Shown here: one piece after another, positions 6,770-9,220 of the stretch | How the letters are laid out: each line of letters opens with the position of its first letter | How positions within the stretch are numbered: the first letter of the stretch is position 1 | Origin: an uncultured Butyrivibrio sp. | GTDB taxonomy: Bacteria > Bacillota > Clostridia > Lachnospirales > Lachnospiraceae | Length of the DNA: 9,220 nt | Reading direction: 5' to 3' | Assembly (NCBI GenBank): GCA_910577605.1 | Contig: CAJTON010000005.1 | Span: 46,553 to 55,772, forward strand | Notes under the pieces: generated by a model | Seen by the model: only the letters and a program-made list of their open reading frames with translations | Databases searched by the model: none | What the model was told of the DNA's origin: nothing | Position numbers and translations under genes: made by a program

Positions 6770-8208
6770 TTACTTTTTGTAAACTGCGTCAAGACCGTCC
6801 TGTACCTGCTGCTTGAACGTCTCCTGGAACTGAGCGGGAGTCATGGTTCCGGCAATGAGGCTGTCAAAATCATAGTTGAAACCGAAGCTCTGCCAAAGGT
6901 CCAATACATCCCTTGAGCCCATCTCAAACATCATGTCGAAGTTCTCTACCTGAAGGGTCTCATCCTTAGCGGTAGAGCCGTACCACCATGAAAGCGTTTC
7001 CTTGGAATCACGGATAGTTGTATCACCGTCAAACCAGTCCCACATAGAGAGAAGTACGTTGTAAACCAGCTCAGGATTCTCAACACCTGCAGGAATGATA
7101 TAGAACTCTCCTGAAGTAAGGTTCTTAGCGTAGTTGGTTTCCTGATTTCCCGAAGGTCCTACAGGCCATCTGCAGTATACCGTATCAAACTGAAGGTTCT
7201 TATCGGGAGTGCTGACATCATAGTCCTTGTTATTTGCTGCGATCCAACAAGCTGAGGGCCAGAAAGCAATGTTTCCGTCACGGTACTTATTTCTCATCTT
7301 GTCGGTATCATTCTCATAAGGGAATGCGCATCCGTCGTTGTAGAAAAGATCCTGTGTCATCTGGAGCGCCTGACCTACCTCAGAGCTTGACAGGTTCTCC
7401 TTATCGGTAGCCGCGATATTAGCACCGTTGCTGAGCATAAGCGCCTCAAATGTTTCCGGCGGATATCCTGCGAAACCGTACTGATCAACAGCTCCGTCGC
7501 CGTCGGTATCCTTTGTGAGGACTCTCAGATACTCCTTGAACTTATCCCATGTCCACTCGCCTCTCTTGTAAAGCTCGCGGGGGTCTTCAAGGTTAGCGGC
7601 TTCAAGGATCTGCTTGTTGAAAGCAAGGGGATATGTAGCCTCAACAACTGACTGTGCCTCAACTCTCTTGATGATGCAAGCCTTGCCGTCACCAAGGTCC
7701 ATATACTTGTTAAGTATCTGATCCGAAAGCAGGTCGCTGTCCGCGGGAAGGACCTCCTTCATATCCATTGCGAGTCCGTTTACCTGCGCGGGAATAGCCA
7801 TACCGGTATCTACAAGATAGATATCACAGTCAGGGCTTCCTGCAAGAATGGAGTTGTTAATGGATTCTTTGGTTCCTTCATATGTGAGGTTTACCCACTT
7901 GAAGGTTACATTGTACTTTTCCTCGATCTTCTTAACATTCTCAAACTTAAGCTCTGCCGCAAGGTCTCCGGTGTAGCTCGGGTCGTCTTCAACGCTGGTA
8001 TGAGTACTGTCATAATACTGTACCCACCATGAACCGATAAGAATTTCTCTTGCCTTACCCTCGTTGTTTCCTCCCTGTGTTTCTTTGTCGCCGACATCCT
8101 CGGTTTTCTTTTCTCCCTGAGTGAAGATGATGAATTACCGCACGCTGCAACAGATACCGCCATTGCTGCGGCAAGTCCGAGTGCTAAAAATTTTTTTAAG
8201 TTTTTCAT
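6770..8208 (-). CDS. ABC transporter sugar-binding lipoprotein (family 1), frameshifted
   Basis: An extracellular solute-binding protein of the SBP_bac_1 type that would hand oligosaccharides to an ABC importer; mannan oligosaccharides are inferred from the neighbours. ATG at 8208 follows AAAGGAG (8214-8220) by five bases. The signal peptide MKNLKKFLALGLAAAMAV ends in lipobox VAAC with Cys23. The frame then breaks: the N-terminal frame runs on to a stop at 7906-7908, while the mature protein is in another frame from about 8122 to the stop at 6770. Adding one base near 8124 restores NSSSSTQGEKK and gives 479 residues, normal for the family. In that numbering, WTWDKF is near 219-224 and a calcium-loop-like DTDGDGAVDQYGF at 234-246; the C-terminus ends YKK. 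It lies 34 bases after the CBM-bearing gene. It may be a true pseudogene or a one-base sequence error; the rest shows no decay. Confidence 0.85.
8114..8136 (-). other. One-base frameshift site in the binding-protein gene
   Basis: After Cys-Gly-Asn the codons are a run of TCA/TCT serines (8134-8122), where the signal-peptide frame and the mature-protein frame meet. The mature frame runs back only to a TAA at 8138-8136 and contains no ATG, GTG or TTG before 7801, so it has no start of its own. One base missing in the run (for example at 8123-8124) explains both halves. No standard X XXY YYZ slippery heptamer is present. Confidence 0.85.
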
Positions 8209-8242
8209 TGCCTCTCCTTTCTGATTTTATCCTGACAATAGA

Positions 8243-9220
8243 TTACTGCGCTTTCTTTCCGATAGATATGCCGTATACTTCCCAATCTGCCTGACCTTCA
8301 CACTGAAGCTGTCCGAGATTATCAAGCCAGTCTTCTCCAAGAAATTCAGCTATCTGCTCGTAAGTGAATTGAACCTTGTCTCCGTCTGCATTAACAGAGC
8401 CCTGTGTAGCGAAACTGTTATTTTCGTCAACACCGAAACGCTGCCAGTCTTTGTCGGTCGCAAATTTCGCTCCGTCTGCGCCTACGGCTACCATCCATAC
8501 GGGTGAGTCACACTTATAAGCTATTTCGATTATTGTTCCGGGTACGAAAAGCGCTTTCTCATCATCGGTAAGCTCTCTTCCTGCCTGTGCCCAGCCTGCT
8601 GCGCTTACTGCAAAATCAGGAAGCTCGGTTACATCGGTAAGAGCCGTATAGTTGCTCTTCTTTCCGATCTTAACGCTGTATACTTCCCAAGCTTCTCTGC
8701 CTTCAACCTGAAGCTGTCCAAGCTTATCAAGCCAGTCGTCTCCAAGGAATTCAGCTATCTGCTCATAGGTAAACTGAACTATGGTTCCTGCATCGTCAAC
8801 ATTTCCCTGAGTAGCGAAATCATTGCTCTCATCTGCTCCGAAACGCTGCCAATCCTTGTCGGTAGCAAACTTCGCTCCGTCTGCGCCTACGGCTACCATC
8901 CATACGGGCGCGGTGCACTTGTATGCGATCTCGATAACAGAACCGGGTACAAAGAGAGCCTTCTCCTCATCGGTAAGTTCTCTTCCTGCCTGTGCCCAGC
9001 CTGCTGCGCTTACTGCAAAGTTCTCAAGCTCTACGGGATCTGAAAGCGTCCAGAGCTTAGGATCTCTTTCAGCCTTCTCAAATCCGTCGGGTGCGACGAA
9101 TTCTGCCGCGCTGTCGGCTTCGATAAGCTTGTTGTCGCCGTCATAGAACGCAATATTGTCAATATAAAGCGTTCCGGTAACCGCCTTGGCAGAATCAACA
9201 GAACTTCCGAGATTAAGACC
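8243..9220 (-). CDS. C-terminal part of a secreted enzyme with tandem carbohydrate-binding-like domains (partial)
   Basis: The frame is open from the right edge to a stop at 8243, giving 325 residues; the N-terminus and any catalytic domain lie beyond 9220. An ATG at 8899 is internal to a repeat and is not the start. Residues 1-35 (with TLYIDNIAFYD) look like the last strands of a beta-sandwich CBM of the kind attached to mannanases. Two domains follow at 68-188 and 203-323, each 121 residues, joined by 14 residues. Each has five Trp at the same places (75, 107, 124, 163, 178 and 210, 242, 259, 298, 313). I did not recognise the family with certainty; it resembles domains repeated in Ruminococcus plant-fibre enzymes. 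There is no dockerin or sorting signal; the end is GKKAQ. Placed at the head of a mannan cluster, a GH26 or GH5 mannanase is a fair guess, but the sequence here does not show it. Confidence 0.8.
   Translation of the reverse strand, partial: GLNLGSSVDSAKAVTGTLYIDNIAFYDGDNKLIEADSAAEFVAPDGFEKAERDPKLWTLSDPVELENFAVSAAGWAQAGRELTDEEKALFVPGSVIEIAYKCTAPVWMVAVGADGAKFATDKDWQRFGADESNDFATQGNVDDAGTIVQFTYEQIAEFLGDDWLDKLGQLQVEGREAWEVYSVKIGKKSNYTALTDVTELPDFAVSAAGWAQAGRELTDDEKALFVPGTIIEIAYKCDSPVWMVAVGADGAKFATDKDWQRFGVDENNSFATQGSVNADGDKVQFTYEQIAEFLGEDWLDNLGQLQCEGQADWEVYGISIGKKAQ
8252..8614 (-). repeat. Tandem domain copy 2 (121 residues)
   Basis: Begins FAVSAAGWAQAGREL and ends ISIGKK. It is about 80% identical to copy 1 by eye count (about 98 of 121), without gaps, at a 405-base period. 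It is the last domain before the stop and has an extra Cys (LQCEG) where copy 1 has Val. Confidence 0.9.
8657..9019 (-). repeat. Tandem domain copy 1 (121 residues)
   Basis: Begins FAVSAAGWAQAGREL and ends VKIGKK. Differences from copy 2 cluster in the short loop after FATQG (residues about 140-148 of the partial protein) and in the last 20 residues. The core ADGAKFATDKDWQRFG is unchanged, and the DNA there is also nearly identical. Confidence 0.9.

Noticed and set aside
6770..7801. Treating 7801 as a true start of a shorter binding protein
   Set aside because: The coding sense continues upstream in the same frame for over 100 codons with family-like sequence (for example IGSWWVQYYD), and no ribosome binding site precedes 7801.
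8100..8136. Programmed -1 ribosomal frameshift in the binding-protein gene
   Set aside because: The required shift is in the -1 sense, but there is no X XXY YYZ slippery site and no obvious stimulatory stem-loop. Family lipoproteins are normally read in one frame, so a missing base is simpler.
1..9220. Novel defence, CRISPR, prophage or other unusual system
   Set aside because: No repeat-spacer array, integrase, transposase, nuclease or toxin-antitoxin pair is visible. All eight coding regions fit carbohydrate use, or are too short to assign.

Overview
The window reads as one minus-strand gene cluster for breaking down and using beta-mannan (galactomannan or glucomannan). It most likely comes from a Gram-positive, fibre-degrading gut or rumen anaerobe close to Ruminococcus (Bacillota, Clostridia). 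Supporting signs are strong AGGAGG-type ribosome binding sites, two lipoprotein signal peptides, a YesL/DUF624 membrane protein, and sugar enzymes that resemble the Ruminococcus albus cellobiose 2-epimerase and mannooligosaccharide phosphorylase RaMP2. The species is inferred from family resemblance only.

In transcription order (right to left): (1) 9220-8243, the C-terminal 325 residues of a probably secreted enzyme, ending in two nearly identical 121-residue domains that look carbohydrate-binding; its catalytic part lies outside the window. (2) 8208-6770, an ABC-transporter sugar-binding lipoprotein broken by one missing base just after its lipidation cysteine. (3) 6648-5920, a YesL-like membrane protein. 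(4) 5880-4858, a GH130 phosphorylase. (5) 4755-3520, a GH5 endoglycanase lipoprotein. (6) 3454-1262, an intracellular GH36 alpha-galactosidase. (7) 1212-22, a cellobiose 2-epimerase-type enzyme. (8) 22-1, a probable start of a further gene coupled to the epimerase stop.

Proposed working model: the CBM-bearing protein and the GH5 lipoprotein cut the polymer outside the cell, and the binding protein captures oligosaccharides for import. GH36 removes alpha-galactosyl side groups. GH130 phosphorolyses the mannan backbone to mannose 1-phosphate, and the epimerase turns mannobiose into mannosyl-glucose for a second phosphorylase (GH130_1), which is not visible here. Transporter permeases are also absent.

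Gaps between genes are 34 to 121 bases, so one operon is likely. Two gaps carry strong inverted repeats: a GC-rich hairpin after the binding protein, and a T-flanked terminator-like repeat between GH130 and GH5. These may divide the operon into differently expressed parts. No gene-free stretch exceeds 300 bases. No RNA gene, CRISPR array or intact mobile element was seen. The pathway itself is of a known type; the less ordinary points are the frameshift, the duplicated domain and the intergenic repeats.
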